Below, piece after piece: positions 1-7,731 of a stretch of 64,000 bases of DNA. Under the pieces are notes generated by a model, which was not told the DNA's origin, did no database searches, and was given only the letters and a program-made list of their open reading frames with translations. Made by a program: the position numbers and the translations under genes. Source of the stretch: Oscillibacter sp. (GTDB lineage: Bacteria; Bacillota; Clostridia; Oscillospirales; Oscillospiraceae); contig JAAVYM010000001.1 of the NCBI GenBank assembly GCA_022791135.1, forward strand, positions 1 to 64,000. The letters run 5' to 3'. Numbering within the stretch: the stretch's first letter is position 1; every line of letters starts with the position of its first letter.

Positions 1-579
1 GCCCAGCTTGCTCTTATACTCGGCCTTGAACTGGGAGGCCAGCTCCTTCAGGTCCTCAGCGGTGAGGTCCACGTCCTGGGTGACGCCCTTTTTCTCCTTC
101 ATCTGGTCGATGAGCTGCTCAAAGTACTTCTTGCCCACCTCCATGACGACGTCCGAGTACATCTGGATAAAGCGGCGATAGCAGTCCCAAGCCCAGCGGG
201 GGTTGCCGGATTTGCGGATCAGCACCTCCACCACATCCTCATTGAGGCCCAGGTTGAGGATGGTATCCATCATGCCGGGCATGGAGGCCCGGGCGCCGGA
301 GCGGACAGAGACCAGCAGGGGATTTTCGAGATCGCCGAACTTCTTACCGGTGATCTCCTCCATCTTGGTGATATACTCCATGATCTCGGCGCAGATTTCG
401 TCGTTGATCTTCTGGCCATCTTCGTAATACTGGGTGCAAGCCTCGGTGGTGATGGTGAAGCCCTGGGGAACAGGCAGGCCGATGTTGGTCATTTCGGCCA
501 GGTTCGCGCCCTTGCCGCCCAGCAGCTCACGCATATTCGCGTTGCCTTCAGTGAACAGGTAGCAGTATTTTTTGCTCAT
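1..579 (-). CDS. ppdK: Pyruvate, phosphate dikinase, N-terminal part (runs off left edge)
   Basis: Interconverts pyruvate + ATP + Pi with PEP + AMP + PPi, a cytosolic step used by fermentative Clostridia. Only the first 193 residues of a protein usually near 870-880 aa are present. The N-terminus shows the ATP-grasp nucleotide-binding start ([19 protein letters not shown], then [14 protein letters not shown]) and the conserved [17 protein letters not shown] segment, both typical of PPDK rather than PEP synthase. I chose ATG 579 because GGAGG lies 7 nt upstream; an in-frame ATG at 585 sits only 1 nt from that Shine-Dalgarno. The gene is divergent from ylxM-ffh and has its own promoter and a palindromic operator upstream. 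Confidence 0.97.
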   Translation of the reverse strand, partial: MSKKYCYLFTEGNANMRELLGGKGANLAEMTNIGLPVPQGFTITTEACTQYYEDGQKINDEICAEIMEYITKMEEITGKKFGDLENPLLVSVRSGARASMPGMMDTILNLGLNEDVVEVLIRKSGNPRWAWDCYRRFIQMYSDVVMEVGKKYFEQLIDQMKEKKGVTQDVDLTAEDLKELASQFKAEYKSKLG

Positions 580-634
580 TTTCATTCCTCCGTTTTCTTT
601 GCGTCCGCCGGGCGGCGCAGGCCGCCGTCCGCTT

Positions 635-648
635 GGCAAACGTTTGCC
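635..648. promoter_or_regulatory. Perfect palindrome GGCAAACGTTTGCC, LacI/CcpA-type operator candidate for ppdK
   Basis: A perfect 14-bp palindrome with a central CG, as in LacI/GalR-family operators and loosely in CcpA cre sites. It lies just downstream of the ppdK -10 box, so it would sit at or right after the transcription start, a position suited to roadblock or repression. The match to the B. subtilis cre consensus is imperfect at the outer positions. The regulator is unknown; no LacI gene is in this window. Confidence 0.5.
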
Positions 649-661
649 CAAATGCCTTTTT

Positions 662-690
662 ATTATAATCGTTCGTTTTCTGGAAAGCAA
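662..690 (-). promoter_or_regulatory. Sigma-A promoter of ppdK
   Basis: Read on the minus strand: TTGCTT (690-685), 17-bp spacer, TATAAT (667-662). Predicted start near 655, giving a leader of about 75 nt that contains the palindromic operator and a GC-rich hairpin around 600-632. Confidence 0.7.
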
Positions 691-1077
691 TACATAAATA
701 GCATAAGAAATAGACGGACATTTAAAACAATCTGCCCAAAATTTATAAGATTTCTTGTCCCGGAAAGACGGCAGGCGGTGAAATGCAGATTCCAGAGAGG
801 CAAAGAGGCCATAACGCGCGTTTCCTACTCAGATTTTCCGATTTAGAAGGACCTTTGGTGAATGAGCCGCTATTGCGTCCTTTATACCGTTCGTGCCGAT
901 AAAGGCCTATAATTCTTCCCTTCATCGGCATGATGGAGTTGCTTGCCATGAATTGCTTGGCAAATTTATCGCTCTGATTTTGCCGTTGAGTTCATATGTC
1001 TTCATAGCGCTTGCATCAAATTGACGGGGTTTTCAGGCGGCAACATGTTTTTCAAAAGGGATTTTCCAAATTTCCTC
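691..1077. other. Intergenic stretch with no supported gene
   Basis: Part of the 557-base gap between ppdK and ylxM. It is visibly more AT-rich than the coding sequence around it. The short open frames here lack a Shine-Dalgarno sequence and recognisable protein character. I see no tRNA, riboswitch core or repeat. Confidence 0.5.
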
Positions 1078-1106
1078 TTGACAATTGGCCGAGGTTCTTG
1101 TAAACT
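1078..1106 (+). promoter_or_regulatory. Sigma-A promoter of ylxM-ffh-rpsP-khpA
   Basis: TTGACA (1078-1083), exactly 17 bp, TAAACT (1101-1106). The predicted start near 1113 excludes the upstream ATG at 1110 as the ylxM start and gives a very short leader. Confidence 0.8.
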
Positions 1107-1136
1107 AAAATGCGTTGTAAAGCAATGGAGCTTTAC

Positions 1137-1523
1137 ATGGCGGAAGGGGGAGGTCCTTTGAAGAATCAGACCTATCGCATGACGATGCTCTTTGACTTCT
1201 ATGGAGAACTTCTCACCCCCCGGCAGAAGGAGTTCTTCGACCTCTATTATAATGAGGACTTCTCGCTGGCAGAGATCGCCGAGAACGCCGGTATCTCCCG
1301 CCAGGGCGTCCGGGATGTAATCGTCCGGGCGGAGTCCGCCATGCAGGAGGTGGAGGATAAAACCGGCATTATTAAACGTTTCCTCGCCCGAAACGCTCAC
1401 TTGGACGCCATTGACGAGGCCGCCGGGGAAATCGCCACGCTGAATTACCGGCAGTATGAGGACCGGCGCCTTGGGGAGCTGGCGGAGCGCATCCGCCGGG
1501 AAACCGCTGCCTTGAAGGAATGA
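1137..1523 (+). CDS. ylxM: YlxM-family DNA-binding helix-turn-helix protein (UPF0122)
   Basis: Small HTH protein that resembles sigma-70 region 4 and is almost always encoded just ahead of ffh; thought to act with the SRP system or its expression. Conserved YlxM features are the start motif YRMTMLFDFYGELLTPRQ and the HTH around EIAENAGISRQGVRDVI. The start is ambiguous. ATG 1137 has GGAG 6 nt upstream. A TTG at 1158 sits 4 nt after a stronger GGGGGAGG and gives an N-terminus closer to the usual family length. ATG 1110 is ruled out by the promoter. It ends 3 nt before ffh, so the two are co-transcribed. Confidence 0.93.
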   Translation: MAEGGGPLKNQTYRMTMLFDFYGELLTPRQKEFFDLYYNEDFSLAEIAENAGISRQGVRDVIVRAESAMQEVEDKTGIIKRFLARNAHLDAIDEAAGEIATLNYRQYEDRRLGELAERIRRETAALKE

Positions 1524-1526
1524 ATT

Positions 1527-2891
1527 ATGGCATTTGAAGGATTGACCGAAAAGTTAAACGCCGCCTTTAAGCGGCTCCGGGGCAAGGGCCGCCTGACGGA
1601 AAACGACGTCCGGGAGGCTATGCGGGAGGTCCGCCTGGCCCTTTTGGAGGCCGACGTCAGCTATAAGGTGGTCAAGGAGTTCGTGGCGGCCGTTACCGAG
1701 CGGGCGGTCGGCTCCGACGTGCTGGACAGCCTTACCCCGGCCCAGCAGGTGGTGAAGATCGTCAACGAGGAGCTGACGGGCCTGATGGGCGGCGCCAGCG
1801 CCCGGATCACGATGGCCAACAGCGGACCTACGGTGGTGATGATGGTGGGCCTCCAGGGCGCGGGCAAGACCACAACCACTGCCAAGCTGGGCGGTCTGAT
1901 GCGGCGGCAGTACCAGAAGCGCCCTCTGCTGGCCGCCTGCGATGTCTACCGCCCCGCCGCCATTGAGCAGCTGAAGGTCGTCGGCGGACAGATGGAGCTT
2001 CCGGTTTTCGAGGAGGGCCAGGGGGACCCGGTGGAAATCGCCACGAATGCAATCCGCCACGCCCGAGACCACGGGAACGACATGGTTTTCCTGGATACCG
2101 CCGGCCGGCTCCATGTGGATGAGAAGCTGATGGACGAGCTGAAGCGGATGAAGGCCGCCGTCCATCCAAACGAGATTTTGCTGGTGGTCGACGCCATGAC
2201 CGGCCAGGACGCGGTGAACGCTGCCTCCGCCTTTGATGAGGCGCTGGGCATCGACGGCGTCATCCTCACCAAGTTGGATGGCGACGCCCGGGGCGGCGCG
2301 GCCCTCTCCATCCGGGCAGCCACCGGAAAGCCTATCAAGTTTGCAGGCACCGGCGAAAAGCTGGATATGATTGAACCCTTCCATCCCGACCGCATGGCCT
2401 CCCGCATCCTGGGGATGGGCGATATGCTCTCCTTCATCGAGAAGGCGGAGCAGGCTTACGATGAAAAGCAGGCTGCCAAGCTGGAGGAGAAGCTGCGGAA
2501 GAACCGCTTTACCCTTCAGGATTACTACGACCAGCTTCAGCAGCTGAAAAATATGGGGGACTTGAGTCAGCTCTTGGGTATGATGCCCGGTAACCTGGGC
2601 AAGCAGATGCAGGGGGCCTCCATTGACGAAAAGGCCATGTCCCGGACTGAGGCTATCATCCTCTCCATGACCCCCCTGGAGCGGGAAAATCCTCAGATCC
2701 TCAACGCCAGCCGGAAAAAGCGCATCGCCGCCGGCTGCGGGCTGGAGGTGGTGGATGTGAACCGCCTCTTGAAGCAGTTTGACATGATGCAGCAGCTCAC
2801 AAAACAGATGAGCAAGGGATGGACGCCTAAGATGGGCGGCATGAAAAATCCCCGGCTCCATGGCTTCGGGCGAAAAAAGCGCTTTCGGTAG
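1527..2891 (+). CDS. ffh: Signal recognition particle GTPase Ffh (SRP54)
   Basis: SRP protein that binds 4.5S/6S-type SRP RNA and signal sequences and docks with FtsY for co-translational membrane targeting. 454 aa, normal length. The N domain occupies about residues 1-90. The G domain carries the P-loop GLQGAGKTTTT (about 107-117), DTAGR (about 189-193) and TKLDGDARGG (about 247-256). The methionine-rich M domain (about 300-454) includes LLGMMPG and ends in a basic tail. ATG follows the GAAGG at the ylxM end. No SRP RNA gene was found in this window. Confidence 0.98.
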   Translation: MAFEGLTEKLNAAFKRLRGKGRLTENDVREAMREVRLALLEADVSYKVVKEFVAAVTERAVGSDVLDSLTPAQQVVKIVNEELTGLMGGASARITMANSGPTVVMMVGLQGAGKTTTTAKLGGLMRRQYQKRPLLAACDVYRPAAIEQLKVVGGQMELPVFEEGQGDPVEIATNAIRHARDHGNDMVFLDTAGRLHVDEKLMDELKRMKAAVHPNEILLVVDAMTGQDAVNAASAFDEALGIDGVILTKLDGDARGGAALSIRAATGKPIKFAGTGEKLDMIEPFHPDRMASRILGMGDMLSFIEKAEQAYDEKQAAKLEEKLRKNRFTLQDYYDQLQQLKNMGDLSQLLGMMPGNLGKQMQGASIDEKAMSRTEAIILSMTPLERENPQILNASRKKRIAAGCGLEVVDVNRLLKQFDMMQQLTKQMSKGWTPKMGGMKNPRLHGFGRKKRFR

Positions 2892-2975
2892 AGTAGTTTC
2901 CTCAGATTTGGTGTGATTTCAACCTTTCCAGGTGAAATATAAATTAAAAATCAAAATATTTGGAGGTACAACAGC

Positions 2976-3215
2976 ATGGTTAAGATCAGACTGCGCCGCA
3001 TGGGCGCGAAGAAGGCGCCCTTTTACCGCGTCGTGGTGGCGGATTCCCGCTTCCCCCGTGACGGCCGTTTTATTGAGGAGATCGGTACGTACAACCCCTG
3101 TGTCTCCCCTGCCGCCATCAACATCGATGTCGAGCGCGCACAGACTTGGATCAAGTCCGGCGCTCAGCCCACCGATACCGTCCGGGTTCTGCTGAAAAAA
3201 GTGGACCTCCTCTGA
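2976..3215 (+). CDS. rpsP: 30S ribosomal protein S16
   Basis: Small-subunit protein, 79 aa, the usual bacterial length. The family N-terminus [20 protein letters not shown] and the [19 protein letters not shown] segment are clear. GGAGG lies 9 nt before the ATG. Order ffh-rpsP-khpA is the common Firmicutes arrangement; the 84-nt gap after ffh shows no terminator. Confidence 0.98.
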   Translation: MVKIRLRRMGAKKAPFYRVVVADSRFPRDGRFIEEIGTYNPCVSPAAINIDVERAQTWIKSGAQPTDTVRVLLKKVDLL

Positions 3216-3230
3216 TCCGGGGGGCGGAGC

Positions 3231-3461
3231 ATGAAGGACTTGCTGCTCTACATTGCCAGAAACCTGGTCGACAACCCTGACCAGGTCTCCGTTACAGAGA
3301 CTCAGGGAAGTCAGGAGCTGACCCTGGAGCTGCGCGTGGCCCCCGAGGACATGGGGAAGGTCATCGGGCGGCAGGGCCGCATCGCCAAGGAGATCCGGAC
3401 TGTGATCCGTTCCCGCGCCCAGCGTGAGGGGATCAAGGTCTCTGTCGATATTGTCGATTAG
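3231..3461 (+). CDS. khpA: KH-domain RNA-binding protein KhpA (YlqC)
   Basis: 76-aa single KH-domain protein that usually partners KhpB/EloR in RNA binding and cell elongation control. It has the family start MKDLLLYIARNLVDNPDQV and the GxxG loop in MGKVIGRQGRIAKEIRTVI. It lies 15 nt after rpsP with a strong GGGGGCGGAG Shine-Dalgarno region. The usual next genes rimM-trmD-rplS are absent; instead there is a conserved RNA-like motif and a terminator, so the operon ends here. Confidence 0.96.
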   Translation: MKDLLLYIARNLVDNPDQVSVTETQGSQELTLELRVAPEDMGKVIGRQGRIAKEIRTVIRSRAQREGIKVSVDIVD

Positions 3462-3494
3462 TTCCTTTTTTTTGAAAGGAAGGGAACTAAAAGG

Positions 3495-3547
3495 ACGTTC
3501 GCTCGCTCTGATGGCCTGGCTGCACTCCGGGCCGGAGCGACGGCAAC
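3495..3547 (+). ncRNA. Conserved structured RNA motif, copy A (unknown family)
   Basis: A 53-nt segment that aligns without gaps to 40690-40742 (37 of 53 identical by eye). Both copies have a 5' ACGTTCGC, an apical hairpin (here GGCCTGG 3513-3519 with CCGGGCC 3527-3533, 7-nt loop) and a 3' GGAGCGAC. TCGC at 3499-3502 can pair with GCGA at 3537-3540 to close it. Here it lies 34 nt after the khpA stop and 19 nt before an intrinsic terminator. I do not recognise it as a known riboswitch. See finding. Confidence 0.5.
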
Positions 3548-3559
3548 CAAGAAAAAGAA

Positions 3560-3595
3560 GGACTGGCTTGGAGCACCCAGGCCAGTCCCTTTTTT
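3560..3595 (+). terminator. Intrinsic terminator of ylxM-ffh-rpsP-khpA
   Basis: Perfect stem GGACTGGC (3560-3567) / GCCAGTCC (3581-3588) extended by TTGG/CCAG pairing in the loop, followed by CTTTTTTG. Confidence 0.85.
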
Positions 3596-3751
3596 GTTGG
3601 TCCCAATTCCTTTTCGTGTTCCCGCCCCTGTAGGAACGGGAATCACAAGGGTATTTTTGATATAAGGAACACAAAAGCGAAGTGGGGAGTTTTGTTATTC
3701 GCTGCTGCGGCTTCGGCCTGGGCATTGCCCGGGCGGGAAGGGCGGGTCCGC

Positions 3752-4966
3752 TTACGCTTCTTTGGAGAAAAGCGAGGAGGCCAGAGCGTCCGCCAGGGAT
3801 TCCAGGGCCTGGCGCTGGGCTTCTTTGACGGAGGATTTCAGGCTCACCGTGCAGTCCAGCACGGTGATGTCCTTCATGGAACCCAGAAGCTCGCCCATCT
3901 GTTTGCCGGACTGGGGCGCCCAAGTGCCGTTTTCGATCAGGGCCGCTGTCCGGTTCCGCAGGCCGTGGGACTTCAGGTCCCGGAGGAAGTTGTCCATAGG
4001 GGTGTAAATCTCGCCGTTGTACGTGGCGGCGGCAAACACCAGGTGGCTGCACCGGAAGGCCTCGGCCACCAGCTCTGAGACGTGGGTGTGGGACACGTCG
4101 TAGAGGCGCACGTCCTTCACGCCCTTATCCGCCAGGAGGGCGGCGAGGATTTCCGCGGCGTTTTCCGTGTTGCCGTAGATGGAGCCGCAGAAGATGGCCA
4201 CCGTCCGGTCTTCGGGGGTGTAAGTGCTCCAGCGCTGGTACTTCTCCACGAACCAGGCGATGTTCTCCCGCCAGATGGGGCCGTGGAGGGGGCAGATCAT
4301 GCGGATTTCCAGGCCTGCCGCCTTTTTCAGCAGGGTCTGGACCTGGGCGCCGTATTTGCCCACGATGTTGGTATAATACCGCCGGGCGTCGGGAAGCCAC
4401 TCCGTTTCAAAGGGTACCTCGTCGGCAAAGACGTTTCCGTCCAGCGCGCCGAAGGTGCCGAAGGCGTCGGCGGAGAACAGGACCTTGTCTGTTGTGTCAT
4501 AGGTGACCATGACCTCCGGCCAGTGGACCATGGGGGCCATGACAAAGGTGAAGGTATGACGGCCGGTGGAGAGAGTGTCTCCCTCCTTCACCGTCATACA
4601 GCGGCCGGAGATGTCCGCCTCAAAAAACTGGCCGATCATGGAGATGGCCTTGGCGCTGGCAACGACCTGGGCATCAGGATAGGTGCGAAGCACCGCGCCC
4701 AGGGTGGAGCAGTGGTCTGGCTCCATGTGATTGACGATGATATAGTCCAGAGGGCGGCCCTGGAGAGCATGCTCCAGGTTTTCATAAAAATGAGCACCCA
4801 CGGCGCTGTCCGCCGTGTCCAGCAGTACCGTCTTTTCATCCAGCACCAAGTAGGCGTTATAGCTGACGCCCCGGGGAACGGGAAAGACATTCTCAAACAG
4901 GGACAGGCGGCGGTCGGACCCGCCGATCAAACGGACATCCGAGGTAATATTACGTACACAATGCAT
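3752..4966 (-). CDS. fprA: FprA-type flavodiiron protein (A-type flavoprotein; O2/NO reductase)
   Basis: Cytosolic flavodiiron protein that reduces O2 to water and/or NO to N2O with electrons from rubredoxin-type donors, protecting an anaerobe. 404 aa, normal for class A. The N-terminal metallo-beta-lactamase-like domain has the diiron ligands H80-x-E82-x-D84-H85 (NHMEPDHC), a His in MVHWPEV (about 147), an Asp in SADAFG (about 166) and a His in CPLHGP (about 226). The C-terminal flavodoxin domain (about 255-400) has the FMN loop IFCGSIYGNTENAA. ATG 4966 follows GGAGGAGAAGCTAC; a longer open frame lacks a Shine-Dalgarno. It stands alone with its own promoter. No rubredoxin domain is fused. 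Confidence 0.96.
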   Translation of the reverse strand: MHCVRNITSDVRLIGGSDRRLSLFENVFPVPRGVSYNAYLVLDEKTVLLDTADSAVGAHFYENLEHALQGRPLDYIIVNHMEPDHCSTLGAVLRTYPDAQVVASAKAISMIGQFFEADISGRCMTVKEGDTLSTGRHTFTFVMAPMVHWPEVMVTYDTTDKVLFSADAFGTFGALDGNVFADEVPFETEWLPDARRYYTNIVGKYGAQVQTLLKKAAGLEIRMICPLHGPIWRENIAWFVEKYQRWSTYTPEDRTVAIFCGSIYGNTENAAEILAALLADKGVKDVRLYDVSHTHVSELVAEAFRCSHLVFAAATYNGEIYTPMDNFLRDLKSHGLRNRTAALIENGTWAPQSGKQMGELLGSMKDITVLDCTVSLKSSVKEAQRQALESLADALASSLFSKEA

Positions 4967-5006
4967 GTAGCTTCTCCTCCTTGGAAAGTAATCGTTTTGC
5001 AAGGCT

Positions 5007-5035
5007 AATCTACCGCAATTTCCACAGTTTGTCAA
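5007..5035 (-). promoter_or_regulatory. Sigma-A promoter of the flavodiiron gene
   Basis: Minus strand: TTGACA (5035-5030), 17 bp, TAGATT (5012-5007). Confidence 0.7.
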
Positions 5036-5055
5036 GAGTTTGACGGTGATAAGAA

Positions 5056-5083
5056 GGGCACGCCAAAGCGGCGCGCCCTTGTG
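5056..5083 (-). terminator. Hairpin after the lipoprotein gene
   Basis: AAGGGC...GCCCTT stem with inner GCC/GGC pairing directly after the lipoprotein stop on the minus strand. The following T-stretch is poor, so terminator function is likely but weak. Confidence 0.45.
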
Positions 5084-5085
5084 AA

Positions 5086-5676
5086 TTATTCCAAAAACCG
5101 GCCCGGGTTCCGGAGGGCCTCCGCTGTCTCCGCCGGGACAGCCATGGTGAAGGTCAGGAAATCCCCCAAATCCACGTTCAGCAGAGAGGGAAGCTCCTCC
5201 AGAATCACCATGGTCACCACGTCCTCTTCGGCAGAGATGGTGAAGCGTATTAACTCTTCATACTCCCGGTCCTCGGGGTCCTGGCCCGCCTTTAAGGTCT
5301 CCTGCTGGCAGTAGACATAGCTGTAAGCAGGGTCACCGGGGTCCTCTACATGGCGCAGCTCCCAGCTGCCGTCGTCGCTGAGAAGATCATCCAGGGCCTT
5401 GACCTGTTCTTCGTCCGTGACGGTTCCGGCCTCTTGGACGGTTCCGGCCTCTTGATCCGATAGGTCTAAAATCTTCCAGTAGTGGTCTTTTTCAACGCCG
5501 TCGCTGTCCCGGTGGTCCCAGGCGCCCTTCAAATCCTCCATAGACTCCTCCCAGTCCTCCTGGAATTCCTTTTGAAATTCCTCGTCCTTTGGGGAGGACA
5601 CCACAATGCCGGGCATACAGCCAGACAGCAAAGATATACTCAAGGCCAAGGCGCAAAGTATTGCAAGTTGTTTCAT
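5086..5676 (-). CDS. Predicted lipoprotein of unknown function
   Basis: 196 aa with a type II signal peptide: hydrophobic core after MKQLAILCALAL and lipobox LLSGC (Cys about 20). The mature part is strongly acidic (KDEEFQKEFQEDWEESMEDL), so an extracytoplasmic, membrane-anchored protein is expected. I recognise no domain. The segment QEAGTVQEAGTV is encoded by an 18-bp tandem duplication around 5418-5453. GGAG is 6 nt before ATG 5676 and only 3 nt before the alternative ATG 5679. It may be co-transcribed with the COG2426 gene upstream (22-nt gap). Confidence 0.75.
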   Translation of the reverse strand: MKQLAILCALALSISLLSGCMPGIVVSSPKDEEFQKEFQEDWEESMEDLKGAWDHRDSDGVEKDHYWKILDLSDQEAGTVQEAGTVTDEEQVKALDDLLSDDGSWELRHVEDPGDPAYSYVYCQQETLKAGQDPEDREYEELIRFTISAEEDVVTMVILEELPSLLNVDLGDFLTFTMAVPAETAEALRNPGRFLE

Positions 5677-5698
5677 CATGTACTCCTTATTATCATCA

Positions 5699-6184
5699 TC
5701 AAATCAGTAGGCCGAACAAGCCCAGCGTAATGGCTGTGGTAATCCCCGCGGCGATGATCAGCCCCAGAAAAATCGCAGGCAGCGCATGGCGCAGGCGGAT
5801 GTCCAGCAGGGAAGCCACCAGCGCCCCGGTCCAGGCCCCTGTCCCCGGTAGGGGAATCCCCACCAGGACTACCAGGCCCGCAAGGCGGTACTTTCGTACT
5901 AGGCGGCCCTTGAGATGGGCGCGGCGCTCCAGCCAGATAATCTTCGGACCGAAAAAGGGAGCACCCCGGAGCCAGTCAAAAATCCGGCGGGCCAGCAGCA
6001 TGATGAACGGCACGGGCAGTAGGTTGCCCGCAATGGCGGCGGCACAGGCAACAGCGGGCGGCAGTCCCGCGGCAATACCGGCGGGAATGGCTCCCCGAAG
6101 CTCAATGACCGGCACCATGGCCACCAGAAAGGTCATCAACAGGGCGTGAGCCTGATTTAAGAGAAGCGTATCGGCGATCAGCAT
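5699..6184 (-). CDS. COG2426 small multidrug-export-like membrane protein
   Basis: 161 aa, about four to five hydrophobic segments. It matches the Sm_multidrug_ex family (PF06695) by VIELRGAIPAGIAAGLP near the N-terminus and VGIPLPGTGAWTGALVAS in the middle, the two glycine/proline hallmark motifs. The transport substrate is unproven for this family despite its name. ATG follows GGAGGTACCCC. Confidence 0.85.
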   Translation of the reverse strand: MLIADTLLLNQAHALLMTFLVAMVPVIELRGAIPAGIAAGLPPAVACAAAIAGNLLPVPFIMLLARRIFDWLRGAPFFGPKIIWLERRAHLKGRLVRKYRLAGLVVLVGIPLPGTGAWTGALVASLLDIRLRHALPAIFLGLIIAAGITTAITLGLFGLLI

Positions 6185-6220
6185 GGGGTACCTCCATAAT
6201 GAATTTCATTATGGAACAGT

Positions 6221-7042
6221 TTACTCCAGGTTCAGGTGCTTTTTCAAGAAGAATGTGGTGACGGCGTAAAAAATCGCACCATAGACGATTACGCACCCAA
6301 TGGCCATTAGCAGTCCTACGTGAATGGCCGCCGTCACCGAGGGGTTCCAATCGATGATGTTCAGGAAGTTGGAAACTCCCAGCTTATCCAGCATAACGAA
6401 AATCGAACTCATCGCCATCTGCAGCACAAACTGGAAGCCAAAGAACCAGACCACGGACCAGACCATCTTGTGATTGGCCCGGCTGTGCCCTGCCGCCAGG
6501 GCCGCGTAGAACTGAAGGGAGAAGGCCGCCAGGGACAAAAACATTAAGACGGCAAATTCCACCAGATAGACGGTGCCGTTAAGGGCCTCGCTGATTTTCA
6601 GCTTCTGGAGGCCCTCGAAGAAATAGCGGAAAAAGTCCAGCATTTCCCGCAGAAAACCCACGTCATAGGCTACAATCAAACTGGCGGCGATGATGGCCAG
6701 AATCGTGACCGCGAACCACACGGCGGCGACGATGAGCTTCGACCAGATGTGCTGGTGGACGGAGACGGGAAGGGTGAACATCAGGTATCCCTCGTCCTGG
6801 AGAAGGTTTTTGTAAAAGCGCTGGATCATCAGCGCAAAGGACATCAGTAGCACGCCGCAGATGGCGGAGGCAAAGGCTATGACGATCAGCACGGCCAGAA
6901 TGTTCAGGATCCTGGAGGGACGGTCCAGCATCCCCCGGCCCGCGAGATTGGAGCCGATGGCCGTCACCAGCAGCACCAGGTACATGGGCAGCATGATCCG
7001 CCCCGTGGCACGAAACTCGTGCTTCAGCAGTTTCCTCAGCAT
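6221..7042 (-). CDS. ABC transporter permease, YtrC/D-like, of the GntR-linked operon
   Basis: 273 aa with about six membrane segments and the start MLRKLLKHEFRATGRIMLPMYL, characteristic of ABC-2 type permeases that pair with YtrB-like ATPases. Its ATG overlaps the end of the ATPase gene by 7 nt, with GGGAGG inside the ATPase gene, so translation is coupled. Together with the ATPase and GntR regulator it forms a YtrA-type operon, which in Bacillus responds to cell-envelope-active peptides. Here the inducer is unknown. Confidence 0.88.
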   Translation of the reverse strand: MLRKLLKHEFRATGRIMLPMYLVLLVTAIGSNLAGRGMLDRPSRILNILAVLIVIAFASAICGVLLMSFALMIQRFYKNLLQDEGYLMFTLPVSVHQHIWSKLIVAAVWFAVTILAIIAASLIVAYDVGFLREMLDFFRYFFEGLQKLKISEALNGTVYLVEFAVLMFLSLAAFSLQFYAALAAGHSRANHKMVWSVVWFFGFQFVLQMAMSSIFVMLDKLGVSNFLNIIDWNPSVTAAIHVGLLMAIGCVIVYGAIFYAVTTFFLKKHLNLE

Positions 7043-7731
7043 TTGAACACCTCCCGGAACAGGGCGTCCACACTCATGCCCTTTTCCTCCCGGATATCAT
7101 CCACGGTGGATTGCAGCATAACGCGGCCCTGATTGATGAAAATGACCTCGTCCAGCACCTTTTCCACGTCGGCAATCAGGTGGGTGGAGATCAACACCGC
7201 CGCCTCGGGGTTGTAGTTGCCGATAATGGTGGAGAGAATATAGTCCCGGGTGGCGGGGTCCACGCCGCCGATGGGTTCATCCAGCAGGTACAGCTTCGCC
7301 GCGCGGCTCATCACCATGATGAGCTGCACCTTTTCCCGGGTGCCCTTGGACATCTGCTTGATGGACTGGTGCGGGTGGATGTTCAGGTGGGCCAGCATCT
7401 CCTCCGCCGCGTCCCGGCGGAAGTCCCGATAAAAATCACAGTAAAAGTCCATCAGCTGCCTGGCCGTCATCCAGACGGGGATAGCCGTCCGCTCCGGAAG
7501 GTAACTCACCAGGGCGTGGCTCTCCCGCCCCGGGGCGAAGCCGCAGATGGCAATATACCCCCCGTCCGGGGTCAGCAGGCCGTTGGCCAGCTTGATCAGC
7601 GTGGTCTTCCCGCTGCCGTTAGGTCCCGGCAGGCCCACAATGCGGCCCGGCTCGATGGAAAAGGCTGCCTCGTCCAGGGCCGTGACCCGGCCGAAGCGTT
7701 TTGTCAGGCCCTTGCACTCAAGTACCGGCAT
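7036..7731 (-). CDS. ABC transporter ATP-binding protein (YtrB-like)
   Basis: 231 aa. Walker A GPNGSGKTT (about 35-43) is preceded by LP, Walker B is LYLLDEPIGGVD, and the H-loop lies in STHLIADVEKVLDE. The signature loop reads MSKGTREKVQ instead of LSGGQ, as is usual for this drug/peptide-export subfamily. ATG 7731 has GGAGGAAG 9 nt upstream; a longer frame has no ribosome site. It overlaps the GntR gene by 14 nt and the permease by 7 nt. Confidence 0.93.
   Translation of the reverse strand: MPVLECKGLTKRFGRVTALDEAAFSIEPGRIVGLPGPNGSGKTTLIKLANGLLTPDGGYIAICGFAPGRESHALVSYLPERTAIPVWMTARQLMDFYCDFYRDFRRDAAEEMLAHLNIHPHQSIKQMSKGTREKVQLIMVMSRAAKLYLLDEPIGGVDPATRDYILSTIIGNYNPEAAVLISTHLIADVEKVLDEVIFINQGRVMLQSTVDDIREEKGMSVDALFREVFKC

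Noticed and set aside
668-690. TCGTTCG similarity to the motif start
   Set aside because: It is part of the ppdK promoter spacer and nothing else matches.
743-949. Small open frames in the ppdK-ylxM gap
   Set aside because: No ribosome-binding sites, no conserved-looking product, AT-rich intergenic composition.
3462-3600. Frameshifted rimM expected after khpA
   Set aside because: The gap is too short and contains RNA motif A plus a strong terminator; no RimM-like sequence in any frame.
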